64,000 nt of DNA from Alloactinosynnema sp. L-07 (lineage in GTDB: Bacteria > Actinomycetota > Actinomycetes > Mycobacteriales > Pseudonocardiaceae): contig NZ_LN850107.1 of NCBI RefSeq assembly GCF_900070365.1, forward strand, positions 6,014,001 to 6,078,000, read 5' to 3'. Numbering within the stretch: position 1 is the stretch's first letter; each line of letters begins with the position of its first letter. Shown one piece after another: positions 37,495 through 46,438 of the stretch. A program made the translations under genes and the position numbers. The notes beneath the pieces were generated by a model. It ran no database searches. It was given only the letters and a program-made list of their open reading frames with translations, and was not told the origin of the DNA.

Positions 37495-37820
37495 CAGTCC
37501 ATGATCCCGGCGATGAGGCCGAACACGGCGAAGAACGCGAACGTGAGGAACGTGAAGAAGATGATGTTGGACAGGTAGTAGAGGACTCGCTCGGAGCTGG
37601 ATACGTAGAAGATCCGATCGTCCCCGTCCCGCCTGAACCGCCAAGCGAGCCTCTGCGTCAACGCGCCAAGCACGCCGACGCCGAGCGTAGTACCCAACAC
37701 GGTCGGAGACCCTTTCAACTGCGCCGCCAGGGGTACCGCGATGGCGCCGATCATCAACAGCGACCCGAGCGTGGCGGACATGGCTTGGCCAGGGGTCAAC
37801 CTGGTCACGAGGCTGGGCAC
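37494..37820 (-). CDS. Small membrane protein, 108 aa
   Basis: 108 residues with two N-terminal hydrophobic stretches (about 15-33 MSATLGSLLMIGAIAVPLA; 38-52) and a C-terminal one (YYLSNIIFFTFLTFAFFAVFGLI), with a basic loop between. I take the GTG at 37820, preceded by GGGGGAAG at good spacing and lying 19 nt after the upstream stop; an earlier GTG at 37859 lacks a ribosome site. It sits between the WXG-type gene and two PH-like genes, so a membrane anchor for that cassette is plausible. Not recognised otherwise. Confidence 0.7.
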   Translation of the reverse strand: MPSLVTRLTPGQAMSATLGSLLMIGAIAVPLAAQLKGSPTVLGTTLGVGVLGALTQRLAWRFRRDGDDRIFYVSSSERVLYYLSNIIFFTFLTFAFFAVFGLIAGIMD

Positions 37821-37839
37821 GAGCGCTTCCCCCACTGGA

Positions 37840-39354
37840 TCAGTCGACGGTGAATCCACGTTCTTGCGAGGCGTCGCGCTCAGCGGAGGACGACGGGTCC
37901 TCGACGTGGTTCTCGACCTGCTTGGCGCCCCACTCCGCCGCCGCGCCCGGCAGGTTCTCCAGGGTGCCGGTGACGATCACGCGGCCGGTGTCCGTGGTTC
38001 CGCTGAGCCCGAGATAGCCCAGCGCGGTCCGAGTCACCCGCTGAGCGAGCGCCTTCTCACCAGCGAGCGCGATCGGATTCCCGTTGGCGTCAAGGATCTT
38101 CCTACCCATGTCGTCGAGCGCATGGGCACCGATGCGCAGGTTGGGCGTACTGGTCAGCAGGTCGTCGCCATGATTGCGAATCAAGCCAAGGGCCGGACTA
38201 GCGGTGTCGATCTTGGTCCCGATCATCTTGCCCACCACCGGGATCTTGGTGACTTTGTCGATCTTCTCGATGACCGCCTTGGCGATCTTGTTCTGTCGGA
38301 TCATCTGCAGCACGTTCTCCAGCTGCGTGATCAGCGGCTTGAGCTTGTGCATCAGGTTCGCGACCTTGGTGCCCAGTCGCGTGCTGGTGATCGCGATCTG
38401 CGCGCTCGTCAGCCCCGTGGCCGCCGCGACCGACGCGCCCGCGGTGATCCACGAGGCGGCGAGGGCGGCCAGCCACTCGATGATCAGGCCGATCACGAAT
38501 TCCTGGATGATGTCCACGACGATCTGGACGAACGTCTCGAAGATGGTCGCGGCGGTCTCAAGGATGTTCTTGAGGCTGCTGACATCCCCCGACAGCGCGC
38601 GGGTGCCGTCGGCGAACTCGGCCATCTCGCGGCGGAACGCGTCGCCCGCCTCGCCCTGCCAGCCCTGGCCGGTGGCGTCGGCGCGGCCTTGCTCGTGCTC
38701 GGCGACGCCGTTGAGCCAGGTGGCGACGTTGTCCCAGCCCTTGGCCGTGCTCTTCATCTGTTCCGGGTCGCCGATGGCGGGTTCCAGGACGAAGTTGACG
38801 ATGGGGCTGATCGCCAGCGAGATCAGGAAGCCCAGCCCGTTGTCGACGAAGGCCTGACCTGGGCTCATCACGGTGTTCAGCTGTTCCATGCGGGCGTTGA
38901 ACAGCGCGAACCCGGCCTCCGCCGGGCTGCCCGCGTCCTGGAGCTTGTCGGCGGCGTCGGCCCACGAGCTGCCGTAGTTCGCCGCCTGCTCGAAGTAGCC
39001 GTCGCGGGTGGAGTTGCCCGCGCCGTTGAGGTCCCCGAGCGTCCCGACGCCCTGACCCGCCGAGGTCAGCCCGGTGGCGTTGTCGGTGTCGGTGTCGCCG
39101 TAGGACTTCGCGGTGTCCTTGAGCGCGTCGGAGATCTGCACCAGGTAGGACGAGGCCTTGGTGGCCATGTCCTGACACTCCTGCAGTGAGTCGAAGTAGC
39201 AGTCCGCCATGAGCCTGCCGAGCGGGCCGAAGCACTCGTCGTGGACCCGCGCCTGCTCCAGCAGACTCGCGAGGCCGGTGAAGTTCTCGGACTGCTTGGT
39301 GGATCCCTCCGCGTGGCCCAGGAGCGTGCCGCTGCTGATGTCCATGCTGGTCAT
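37840..39354 (-). CDS. Large WXG100-type (type VII secretion) protein
   Basis: 504 residues, mostly helical. A WXG100-like region lies around residues 190-260 with WQGEAGDAFRREMAEFADG, which has the W-x-G turn and the helical partner. A hydrophobic segment follows (about 275-315, FVIGLIIEWLAALAASWITAGASVAAATGL), and the C-terminal 190 residues contain another basic/helical part. The family is exported or membrane-associated through ESX systems, and long versions often carry effector tails. Start ATG overlaps the YbaB-like stop by 4 nt. No known toxin motif is seen in the C-terminus. Confidence 0.77.
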   Translation of the reverse strand: MTSMDISSGTLLGHAEGSTKQSENFTGLASLLEQARVHDECFGPLGRLMADCYFDSLQECQDMATKASSYLVQISDALKDTAKSYGDTDTDNATGLTSAGQGVGTLGDLNGAGNSTRDGYFEQAANYGSSWADAADKLQDAGSPAEAGFALFNARMEQLNTVMSPGQAFVDNGLGFLISLAISPIVNFVLEPAIGDPEQMKSTAKGWDNVATWLNGVAEHEQGRADATGQGWQGEAGDAFRREMAEFADGTRALSGDVSSLKNILETAATIFETFVQIVVDIIQEFVIGLIIEWLAALAASWITAGASVAAATGLTSAQIAITSTRLGTKVANLMHKLKPLITQLENVLQMIRQNKIAKAVIEKIDKVTKIPVVGKMIGTKIDTASPALGLIRNHGDDLLTSTPNLRIGAHALDDMGRKILDANGNPIALAGEKALAQRVTRTALGYLGLSGTTDTGRVIVTGTLENLPGAAAEWGAKQVENHVEDPSSSAERDASQERGFTVD

Positions 39355-39863
39355 CGGCGCCCCTTGAAGATCGACTCGCCGGAGAAGTCACCGTCGTCCG
39401 GCTCGTCGGCCGGGCGGGTGGCCCGGGGCTGCCGGACCGGACCGCCGAAGTCGGGCTTCGCCCCGGCCTGCGGGCCGGGCAGGCTCGCCGCGGGCGGGGG
39501 AGTCGACGGACCCAGCGGCTCGACGTCGGCGGAGTGGGCCTTGAAGGCGGCCTGGAACTGTTCGTACTGGGCGTCGCCGACGAAGGGGCGGACTGTCTCC
39601 TCCATCTTCGCCGCGGCCTGCTGCTGGGCCTGGCGGATGGTGCCCAGGATCTCCTGGGTGAGCTGGGTGTGCGAGCGGTTCATCGCCGCCGGGGACAGCT
39701 GCAGGCCGAGCACCGCGCCCGATGGGGCGACCGTGACGGTGACCGAGCCGTCGCCGTTGCGCGCGCTGCCCTTGAGCTGGGCGATGCTCTCCTTGAGCGT
39801 GGCGGCCTTGGCGGCCTGCTCCTCGAACCGGCGCAGGGTCTCTTGGTACTTGGCTTCGTCCAT
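39351..39863 (-). CDS. YbaB/EbfC-like DNA-binding-family protein (EspL-like)
   Basis: 170 residues. The first 90 match the YbaB/EbfC fold (SVTVTVAPSGAVLGLQLSPAA and a following amphipathic helix with LTQEILGTIRQAQQQAAAKMEE). The tail is Pro/Ala-rich and disordered. In actinobacteria such proteins head small ESX-linked operons, as here, where a WXG-type protein follows at once. Housekeeping YbaB is about 100 residues and lies beside recR, so this is a paralogue. ATG start. It may act as an adaptor or chaperone rather than a nucleoid protein. Confidence 0.8.
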   Translation of the reverse strand: MDEAKYQETLRRFEEQAAKAATLKESIAQLKGSARNGDGSVTVTVAPSGAVLGLQLSPAAMNRSHTQLTQEILGTIRQAQQQAAAKMEETVRPFVGDAQYEQFQAAFKAHSADVEPLGPSTPPPAASLPGPQAGAKPDFGGPVRQPRATRPADEPDDGDFSGESIFKGRR

Positions 39864-39909
39864 GGCGAAATTCCCCCAATCGTGGCCGATCGTAGTGGCG
39901 CGCTGACCG

Positions 39910-40665
39910 TCAGATCGGCAGTTTGCGGAAGATGGGCCGGGGGATGTGACGCAGCACCGACATCACCGCGCGCCACTGGCCGGGGGCCCACACCAGGTCG
40001 CGACGTCGGCGAACGGCGTCGACGGCGATCTCGGCGACCTTGTCGGCGGTGGTGGCCATGGGCGCGGGTTTGAGTCCCTCGGTCATCTTGGTGTGCACGA
40101 ATCCTGGCCGGACGACGGTAACGGTGATTCCGGCGGGCCGCAGCGCTTCGCCCAGTCCCAGGAAGAAGCCGTCGAAGCCCGCCTTCGTCGAGCCGTAGAC
40201 GAAGTTCGACCGCCGCACCCGCTCGCCCGCCACCGACGACAGCGCGATGACCGCGCCGTGGCCCTGCTTGCGCAGCCGCTCGGCCAGCGCGATCCCCACC
40301 GACACCGGCGCGGTGTAGTTGACCTGGGCCAACTCCACTCCGGTCGCGTGGTCCTGCCAGGCCAGTTCCGGGTCGCCGAGCAGTCCGAAGGCGATGACCG
40401 TGACGTCGACGTCGCCCTCGGCGAAGGCCTGCTCGATCACCGCCGGGTGCGAGGCGGTGTCCTTGGCGTCGAACTCGACGGTGCGCACGGTCGCGCCCAG
40501 GCCGCGCAGCCTGGTCGCGGCGGCGTCGAGCCGGTCGGACGGGCGGGCCGCGAGGACGACCGTCAGCGGGGCCCGCCGCAGGTAGTTCTCCGCGATGGCC
40601 ATGGCGATCTCGGAGGTGCCGCCGAGCAGCAGGAGCGACTGCGGGGTGCCGACTGCGTTGATCAA
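39910..40665 (-). CDS. dprE2: Decaprenylphospho-beta-D-erythro-pentofuranosid-2-ulose 2-reductase
   Basis: 251 residues, SDR fold. NAD-binding motif LLLGGTSEIAMAIA near the N-terminus, Ser in ALSSVAGERV, and the catalytic Tyr/Lys in FVYGSTKAG. It reduces the keto intermediate from DprE1 to decaprenylphosphoryl-arabinose. The start is TTG at 40665: AAGGA precedes it, and INAVGTPQSLLLLGG then matches the family N-terminus (about 254 residues in M. tuberculosis). The gene follows dprE1 by 14 nt. A rare start codon may keep its level low. Confidence 0.93.
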   Translation of the reverse strand: MINAVGTPQSLLLLGGTSEIAMAIAENYLRRAPLTVVLAARPSDRLDAAATRLRGLGATVRTVEFDAKDTASHPAVIEQAFAEGDVDVTVIAFGLLGDPELAWQDHATGVELAQVNYTAPVSVGIALAERLRKQGHGAVIALSSVAGERVRRSNFVYGSTKAGFDGFFLGLGEALRPAGITVTVVRPGFVHTKMTEGLKPAPMATTADKVAEIAVDAVRRRRDLVWAPGQWRAVMSVLRHIPRPIFRKLPI

Positions 40666-40679
40666 GATTGAGTCCTTAC

Positions 40680-42038
40680 TCAGAGGCCGAGCCTGCGCGA
40701 CTGGTCGGAGATGAACAGGCCGTCCGGATCGGCCGCGTGGCGCACTTTCCGCCATTCGTCGAGCCGGGGGTACATCCGCTGGAAGGTCTCGGGCGCCGTG
40801 CGCGACTCCTTGGCCAGATACAGCCGCCCGTCCGCGTCGAGCACTCGCTGGTCGAGTTCGACGCAGAACTCCGGCAGCCCCGCCACGATCGGGAAGTCGA
40901 CGGTGATCGTCCACCCCGGACGCGGGAACGACAGGGGAGCGGCGTTGCCGTCGCCCATCCGCTTGAGGACGTTGAGGAACGACACGTGCCCGGACTCGGC
41001 GATCCGCCGCACGATCGCGCGCAGCTCGGTGTCGGCCTCGAACGGCACGATGAACTGGTACTGCAGGAATCCCCGCGAGCCGTAGGCGCGGTTCCACTCG
41101 CCGAACAGGTCGAGTGGGTGGTAGAACGCGGTCAGGTTCTGGATCTGCTCGCGCCCCCGCTTCGGCGCTTTGCGGTACCAGGCCTCGCCGAGCGCGCGGA
41201 ACGTCAGCTTGTTGGCCAGGCCGTTGGGGAAGACGTCAGGCAGCGTGAGCAGCTGCGGCGCGTCGAACTTCAGCGGGTCGGCGCGGAACTTGGCGGGCAG
41301 TTGGTCCACTGTGGCCAGTGAGCCGCGGGAGAACACCGCGCGGCCGAGCTTCGCGCCCGCGGAGATCGAGTCGAACCACGCCATCGAGTAGTCGTAGTGC
41401 GCGTCGGAGCCGTTCGCGAACAGCTCCAGCGTCTCGTCCAAAGTGGACGTGCGGTCGGTGTCGACGACGAAGTACGCGCTCTCGACGGGTTTCAGTGCGA
41501 TGGTGGCGCGCAGGATGATCCCGGTCAGGCCCATGCCGCCGACGGTGGCCCAGAACAGGTCGGACTCGGGAGTGAGGGTGCGCACCTCGCCGTCGGCGGT
41601 GAGCAGGTCGAGCGCGCGGACGTGGTTGCCGAAGCTGCCCGCGGAGTGGTGGTTCTTGCCGTGGATGTCCGAGCCGATCGCCCCGCCGATGGTGACCTGG
41701 CGGGTGCCCGGCAGCACCGGCACCCACAGCCCGTGCGGCAGCGCGGCGCGCATCAACTGGTCGAGGTTCACCCCGGCGTCGAGCACGGCCAGGCCGGTGT
41801 CCGGGTCGATCGAGTGGATCCGGTCGACGCCGGTCATGTCCACGACCAGCCCGCCCGCGTTCTGCGCCGGGTCGCCGTAGGAGCGGCCGAGCCCCCTGGC
41901 GATCACCCCGCGTGGCCCGGCCGTGGCCAGCGCGGCGACGACCTGGTCGGCGGTGGTCGGGTGGGCGACCGTGGCGACCGACGGCGCGGTGCGGCCCCAG
42001 CCGGTGAGCGCGCGGGTCTCGAATCTCGCATCCTCCAC
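40680..42038 (-). CDS. dprE1: Decaprenylphospho-beta-D-ribofuranose 2-oxidase
   Basis: 452 residues (461 in M. tuberculosis). FAD-binding VAO-type domain with [28 protein letters not shown], and the C-terminal substrate domain with [13 protein letters not shown] holding the catalytic lysine. It oxidises decaprenylphosphoryl-ribose at C2, the first half of epimerisation to the arabinose donor. The residue aligned with the benzothiazinone-reactive Cys387 is Thr379 (codon at 40902-40904). GTG start at 42038 has no ribosome site but TACGCT 6 nt upstream, suggesting a leaderless mRNA. Confidence 0.95.
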   Translation of the reverse strand: MEDARFETRALTGWGRTAPSVATVAHPTTADQVVAALATAGPRGVIARGLGRSYGDPAQNAGGLVVDMTGVDRIHSIDPDTGLAVLDAGVNLDQLMRAALPHGLWVPVLPGTRQVTIGGAIGSDIHGKNHHSAGSFGNHVRALDLLTADGEVRTLTPESDLFWATVGGMGLTGIILRATIALKPVESAYFVVDTDRTSTLDETLELFANGSDAHYDYSMAWFDSISAGAKLGRAVFSRGSLATVDQLPAKFRADPLKFDAPQLLTLPDVFPNGLANKLTFRALGEAWYRKAPKRGREQIQNLTAFYHPLDLFGEWNRAYGSRGFLQYQFIVPFEADTELRAIVRRIAESGHVSFLNVLKRMGDGNAAPLSFPRPGWTITVDFPIVAGLPEFCVELDQRVLDADGRLYLAKESRTAPETFQRMYPRLDEWRKVRHAADPDGLFISDQSRRLGL

Positions 42039-42044
42039 CGGGCC

Positions 42045-42050
42045 AGCGTA
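42045..42050 (-). promoter_or_regulatory. Candidate -10 box for leaderless dprE1
   Basis: TACGCT (minus strand) lies 6 nt before the GTG of dprE1, which has no ribosome site. The divergent gtrA gene starts 44 bp further on. Confidence 0.45.
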
Positions 42051-42093
42051 GTGCGCCCTAGACTGCCCCTGTCGGGGAGACAGGGACGGGCAC

Positions 42094-42510
42094 GTGGCTG
42101 ACGTGGGGAACGACACCCAACGCGCTGGGCTGGTTCAGCAGCTCATGCGTTTCGCGATGGTCGGCGGCTTCTGCGCGCTGGTCGACTCCGGGTTCTATTG
42201 GCTGCTGCTGCAGGCGGGCACCTGGGTGCACCTGGCCAAGGCGCTGAGCTTCATCGCGGGCACCACCACGGCGTACTTCCTGAACAAGCGCTTCACCTTC
42301 GCGGGCGCCCGCGACCGCGGCGCGAGCCAGGCGGGCGGGTTCGCCCTGCTCTACACCGTGACGTTCTTCGTCAACGTCGGCACCAACGCGCTGATGCTGG
42401 CGGTGCTGCCCGAGTTCCGCTGGCAGTACGCGCTGGCGTGGATGATCGCCCAGGCCGTCGGCACCACGATCAACTTCGTCCTGCTGCGGACCGTCGTTTT
42501 CCGCGACTAG
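42094..42510 (+). CDS. GtrA-family membrane protein
   Basis: 138 residues with four membrane helices and the family motifs [19 protein letters not shown] and [11 protein letters not shown]. GtrA proteins are small membrane partners in polyprenyl-linked sugar transport or transfer. The divergent placement beside dprE1 matches Rv3789/Rv3790 in M. tuberculosis, where the GtrA homologue works in arabinan or galactan assembly. GTG start. Its stop overlaps the convergent hypothetical gene by 4 nt. Confidence 0.9.
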   Translation: MADVGNDTQRAGLVQQLMRFAMVGGFCALVDSGFYWLLLQAGTWVHLAKALSFIAGTTTAYFLNKRFTFAGARDRGASQAGGFALLYTVTFFVNVGTNALMLAVLPEFRWQYALAWMIAQAVGTTINFVLLRTVVFRD

Positions 42511-42776
42511 ACCCCGAAGCCGCTGGATCGCCGTCCTGGGCTGCCGTAGACGCGTGCGTGGCTGGGCAGTTCGTCGAGGTGGGCGCTGACCACGTGGCCG
42601 AAGTTCACCGAGACGGTGTTGGCGTCCTCGAGTTCGAGGGTGTCCACACCGCCGGAGCCCATCAGCACGGGCAGCCGGTTGCGCAGGCTCTTGGCGGCTT
42701 TGACGGACAAGGCGAACACGACCGGCTCGCCGCCGGTGGCCAGGTGCAGGATCAGCGCCTGCTGGGTGTCGTTCAT
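42507..42776 (-). CDS. Hypothetical protein, 89 aa
   Basis: Not recognised. A soluble 89-residue protein with strands LILHLATGGEPVVFALSV and VNFGHVVSAHLDELP; no signal or membrane helix. The start ATG has a weak GGGA at 3-nt spacing. It is squeezed between gtrA, with a 4-nt tail-to-tail overlap, and glfT1. Codon use is consistent with coding. Its place inside the arabinogalactan region does not reveal a role. Confidence 0.6.
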   Translation of the reverse strand: MNDTQQALILHLATGGEPVVFALSVKAAKSLRNRLPVLMGSGGVDTLELEDANTVSVNFGHVVSAHLDELPSHARVYGSPGRRSSGFGV

Positions 42777-42843
42777 GGTCCCAGCAGATCAGCGAAACCG
42801 TTGCGCGGCAACCGAAGTTCACCCACAGCGGATCCGCTGAGAG

Positions 42844-43749
42844 CTAAACGCGGAAGAACTGCTCTTTTCGTCCCTTGCGGACCAGCTTGAGCCATTCCAG
42901 GAACGCCTTCGGGTCGCGCTTGGTGCCCAGGAAGTACAGCCCGAACCGGACGACCTCCAGCATCCCGATCTTGCGCATCCCCGGCTGCGACATCAGGTAG
43001 CCGCGGTTGCGGTAGGTGTAGTACCGCTTGATCGCGTTGTCCGGGTCCTGCGCGTGGAAGCGACCGCCGAGCATCGGCTTGAACTCGTCGGAGCCGTCCG
43101 GGTGCAGGTACGACACGGTCAGGCAGGTGCCGAACGGCAGCCCGGAGCGCACCAGCCTGCGGTGGATCTCCACCTCGTCGCCGCGGAAGAACAGCCGGTA
43201 GTCCGGCACACCCACGACGTCGAGGGTGTCGGCGCGGAAGAGGGCGCCGTTGAACAGCGAGGCGATCCCCGGCAGGAAGTCGGTGCCCAGTTCGCGCGCG
43301 TCGCGCTTCCAGGTCAGCCCCCGGCGCAGCGGAAAGGCCAGCTTGGTCGGCTTCTCGATGTTGGTGACCACCGGCGACACCTCGGCCAGGCCGCGCTTCT
43401 CGGCCACGTCCAACAGGGTCGCCAGCACCGTCTCGTCGGCTGGTCGGCCGTCGTCGTCGGCCAGCCAGAGCCAGTCGGCGCCCATGGCCAGCGCGTGCAG
43501 CATGCCCAGGGCGAACCCGCCCGCGCCGCCGAGGTTGCGGTGCGAGACCAGGTAGGTGGCGGACACGCCGCACGACTCGACGATGTCCCTGGCCGGGTCG
43601 TCGGGACCGTTGTCGACCACAATCACATGGTCCGGCGGACGCGACTGCGCGGCGATCATCTTCAGCGACTCCGCGAGCAGCGCCCGACGGTGCCTGGTGA
43701 CCACCACGGCCACGACCGATCCCGGCGGCAACTGCTGCGGGGTGCTCAT
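42844..43749 (-). CDS. glfT1: Galactofuranosyltransferase GlfT1-like (GT2)
   Basis: 301 residues, GT-A fold. VVVTRHRRALL at the N-terminus, VVDNGPDDPA, the metal site LWLADDDGRP, and the acceptor part FFRGDEVEIHRRL. The C-terminal region (YYTYRNRGYLM) is typical of GlfT1-like galactofuranosyltransferases. GlfT1 adds the first two galactofuranose units to the rhamnosyl-GlcNAc linker. The gene overlaps the stop of wzt by 4 nt, the same neighbourhood as Rv3781-Rv3783, which supports the call over the similar GT2 at 24786-25688. Confidence 0.87.
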   Translation of the reverse strand: MSTPQQLPPGSVVAVVVTRHRRALLAESLKMIAAQSRPPDHVIVVDNGPDDPARDIVESCGVSATYLVSHRNLGGAGGFALGMLHALAMGADWLWLADDDGRPADETVLATLLDVAEKRGLAEVSPVVTNIEKPTKLAFPLRRGLTWKRDARELGTDFLPGIASLFNGALFRADTLDVVGVPDYRLFFRGDEVEIHRRLVRSGLPFGTCLTVSYLHPDGSDEFKPMLGGRFHAQDPDNAIKRYYTYRNRGYLMSQPGMRKIGMLEVVRFGLYFLGTKRDPKAFLEWLKLVRKGRKEQFFRV

Positions 43750-44537
43750 AGGGTCTCGCCGAGCCTTTCGAGGGTTTCCGGGCTCATGTGCTCGAACGGG
43801 TCGCGGCCCTTGTACGCGGTCAGGACCTCACGCAGTGAGCCGTGCATCTTCACCCGGCCCTCGTCCATCCAGATGGCCGTGTTGCACAGTTCGAAGAGCA
43901 GGTCGTCGGAGTGCGAGGCGAAGACCAGCATGCCGGACCGGCGGACCAGGTCGACCAGTCGGTCGCGCGCCTTGGTCATGAACGCCGCGTCGACCGCGCC
44001 GATGCCCTCGTCGAGCAGCAGGATCTCCGGGTCGATCGAGGTGACCACACCCAGCGCCAGGCGCACCCGCATGCCGGTGGAGTACGTCCGCAGCGGCAGG
44101 TGCAGGTAGTCGCCCAGCTCGGTGAACTGGGAGATGTCCTCGACCCGGGCTTCCATCTCCTTGCGGGACATCCCGAGGAACAGGCCGCGGATCATGATGT
44201 TCTCGAGCCCGGAGATCTCCGGGTCCATGCCGACCGCGAGGTCGAACACCGGGGCGATCTTGCCGTTGATCTTGGTGATGCCGCGCGTCGGCTCGTAGAT
44301 GCCGGAGAGCAGCCGCAGCAGCGTGGACTTGCCCGCGCCGTTGTGCCCCACCAGCGCCACCCGGTCGCCCTCGTTGAGCGACAGGGTGATGTCGTGCAGT
44401 GCCTCGATGATGGGGACCTTGGTGTCGGTCCCGATCTTGCCGCCCACCTTGCCCAGGACGGCCTTCTTCAGCGACCGCGTCTTGGCGTCGAAGATCGGGA
44501 AGTCGACGGAGGCGTTCTGGACCTCGATGCTGACCAT
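43746..44537 (-). CDS. wzt: ABC transporter ATP-binding protein, galactan exporter (Wzt/RfbE)
   Basis: 263 residues, ABC ATPase. Walker A GHNGAGKST, signature YSTGMRVRLALG, Walker B EILLLDEGIGAVD and the switch His in FASHSDDL. It lacks the extra C-terminal carbohydrate-binding domain of longer Wzt proteins, as does Rv3781. With Wzm it moves lipid-linked galactan across the membrane. I selected ATG 44537, which begins just before the first strand (VSIEVQNAS). It lies 14 nt after wzm and overlaps glfT1 by 4 nt. Confidence 0.9.
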   Translation of the reverse strand: MVSIEVQNASVDFPIFDAKTRSLKKAVLGKVGGKIGTDTKVPIIEALHDITLSLNEGDRVALVGHNGAGKSTLLRLLSGIYEPTRGITKINGKIAPVFDLAVGMDPEISGLENIMIRGLFLGMSRKEMEARVEDISQFTELGDYLHLPLRTYSTGMRVRLALGVVTSIDPEILLLDEGIGAVDAAFMTKARDRLVDLVRRSGMLVFASHSDDLLFELCNTAIWMDEGRVKMHGSLREVLTAYKGRDPFEHMSPETLERLGETL

Positions 44538-44551
44538 GTCGGAATGCCTCA

Positions 44552-45505
44552 CTAGACCCAGTAGGAAATACGCGCACGGTAGTTGCGCATCGCGACGAGG
44601 GCCAACGCCCAGCCGACAATCGTGATGCCACCCACCACGGCCCAGTGGTGCCAACTCTGCGTGCTGCCGATCAGCGGCGCGCGCAGGATCTCAATGAAGT
44701 GGTACAGCGGGTTCAGCTCGACCAGCAGCACCACCCAGTTGCCGCCCTCCTCGCCGAGGCGCTTGGTCAGGATGTCGACCGGCCACACGATCGGGGTCAT
44801 GAAGAACAGCAGCTGCGTCAGCGCGCCGATCACCTGCGGGATGTCGCGGTAGCGGGTGCTGATGATGCCGAACAGCAGCGCCACCCAAGTGCCGTTCAGC
44901 GCGATCAGTGCGAAGGCGGGGACGGACAGCACGATCGTCCAGTCCAGACCTGGCTGGGGGAGGCCCTTGTCGCTGAGCAGGTACCCGTCCTTGACCAGAT
45001 CCGGGAAGAAGATCGCCAGGACGATCGCGTAGACCAGCAGGTTGTGCGCGAACATCAGCGTCAGGCGCCACACGGTGCGCAGCGCGTAGACCGTCAGCGG
45101 CGCGGGGAGGTGCTTGATCAGCCCCTCGTTGGCGATGAACGTCTCGGCGCCCTCGGTCATGCAGCCGAGCATGAAGTTCCAGACGATGAACCCGACGGTC
45201 AGATACGGCAGGAACGTGCCGATCGGCGTCCCGAACAGCTGCGAGTACAGCAGGCCCAGGCCCGCCGCGGTGACGGCCATGCTCAGGGTGATCCAGAGCG
45301 GACCGATCACCGACCGGCGGTACCGCTGCTTGATGTCCTGCCAGCCGAGGTGCCCCCACAGCTCGCGCTGGTGGAAGCCTTGCCGTAGATCATCGACCGC
45401 ACGGCTGAAAGTGCGCCCGGCGTGCGCCACCACTGGCACGGGCATCTCCTCGGTCAGCGTTGTTTGCACGGGATACGAGACTACCGTCGGGCCGGGTTCG
45501 TTCAC
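44552..45505 (-). CDS. wzm: ABC transporter permease, galactan exporter (Wzm/RfbD)
   Basis: 317 residues with six membrane helices typical of ABC-2 polysaccharide permeases, beginning with the amphipathic WQDIKQRYRRSVIGPLW coupling segment (about 55-71). The N-terminal 45 residues are cytoplasmic. Together with Wzt it exports lipid-linked galactan. The GTG start overlaps the methyltransferase stop by 4 nt, so the transcription unit runs methyltransferase, wzm, wzt, glfT1. Homologous to Rv3783. Confidence 0.9.
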   Translation of the reverse strand: MNEPGPTVVSYPVQTTLTEEMPVPVVAHAGRTFSRAVDDLRQGFHQRELWGHLGWQDIKQRYRRSVIGPLWITLSMAVTAAGLGLLYSQLFGTPIGTFLPYLTVGFIVWNFMLGCMTEGAETFIANEGLIKHLPAPLTVYALRTVWRLTLMFAHNLLVYAIVLAIFFPDLVKDGYLLSDKGLPQPGLDWTIVLSVPAFALIALNGTWVALLFGIISTRYRDIPQVIGALTQLLFFMTPIVWPVDILTKRLGEEGGNWVVLLVELNPLYHFIEILRAPLIGSTQSWHHWAVVGGITIVGWALALVAMRNYRARISYWV

Positions 45506-46371
45506 CCAGCCGGGCGGTCCGTCCCGGTGATACGGACCACGACCTGCTCATTGTCGGTCGTGTACGCCTCGTACTGGAATTCGACACCCGTGGCGGCGAC
45601 GTACTCCAGCCACGCCTTGAACTCGTGCTCGCGCCAGCCCGCGTAGTTGAAGAACTCGTCGAACACGATGACGCTGCCGGTCCGCAGCCGCGGCCCGACC
45701 AGCTCCAGCACGGTCTTGGCCGAGCTGTAGAGGTCGCCGTCGACGTGCAGGAAGTCCACCGGGCCGGGGTGCGCGGCGAGGAAGCCGGGCAGGGTGTCGT
45801 CGAACCAGCCGACGACCAGTTCGGCGCCGGGCACCTCGGGCAGGCCGTCGGTGCGGAACGCCCCGGCCGGGTAGCCCGCGCGCCAGTCCGACGGCAGGCC
45901 CTCGAACGAGTCGAACCCGTAGACACCCTCGCCGCCGCGGGCGGTGGCGATGATCTTGAGGGTGGTGCCGGTGAAGACGCCGAACTCCAGCGCCAGCCCG
46001 CCCGCCGGGGCCAGCGTGAGGCCGTGTTCGAGCGTCTGGTGCGGGTGGGTGAACTGGGCGGCCTGGGGCATGGTCTCGTTGGCGAACCGGCTGCTGTCGG
46101 CGGCGGCGTCGCGCTCGGCGGCGTAGAACATGTCCCGCCGGGCCCGGTGCTCGAAGTCGGAGACGCGCTCGATGACCCGGTCGGCGGTGCGCTCGGTCTG
46201 CCTGCCGAGTTCCTCCCGCAGTCGCCCGACCTCGGCCCGCAGCGCGTCGATCTCGGCGGTCGTCTCCCGGTGGTGCCGGGAGACGACCTCCTCCACGGCG
46301 TTGACCAGCTTGTCGCGCAGCGACCGCTTGAGGTCGTCGGTCCGCAAGACTTCGCGCACCTTGTCGAGCAT
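45502..46371 (-). CDS. Class I SAM-dependent methyltransferase (TylF/MycF-like) with coiled-coil N-terminus
   Basis: 289 residues. The first 75 form a charged helical coiled coil (VEEVVSRHHRETTAEIDALRAEV...). Then comes a methyltransferase of the TylF/MycF type: LEFGVFTGTTLK (SAM loop), YGFDSFEGLP, and HVDGDLYSSAKTVLE with the metal-binding Asp residues. MycF-type enzymes O-methylate sugar hydroxyls. Located first in the wzm-wzt-glfT1 unit, it may methylate the exported glycan, in principle capping its growth as in O-antigen export systems; that is inference. ATG 46371 has GAGGAG 6 nt upstream. Confidence 0.8.
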   Translation of the reverse strand: MLDKVREVLRTDDLKRSLRDKLVNAVEEVVSRHHRETTAEIDALRAEVGRLREELGRQTERTADRVIERVSDFEHRARRDMFYAAERDAAADSSRFANETMPQAAQFTHPHQTLEHGLTLAPAGGLALEFGVFTGTTLKIIATARGGEGVYGFDSFEGLPSDWRAGYPAGAFRTDGLPEVPGAELVVGWFDDTLPGFLAAHPGPVDFLHVDGDLYSSAKTVLELVGPRLRTGSVIVFDEFFNYAGWREHEFKAWLEYVAATGVEFQYEAYTTDNEQVVVRITGTDRPAG

Positions 46372-46438
46372 CCAGGGCTCCTCTCCGAGCAAAATTCAGC
46401 GAAGGATACGGCCAGAGCGCCCCAGTGAGTAAGTCACG

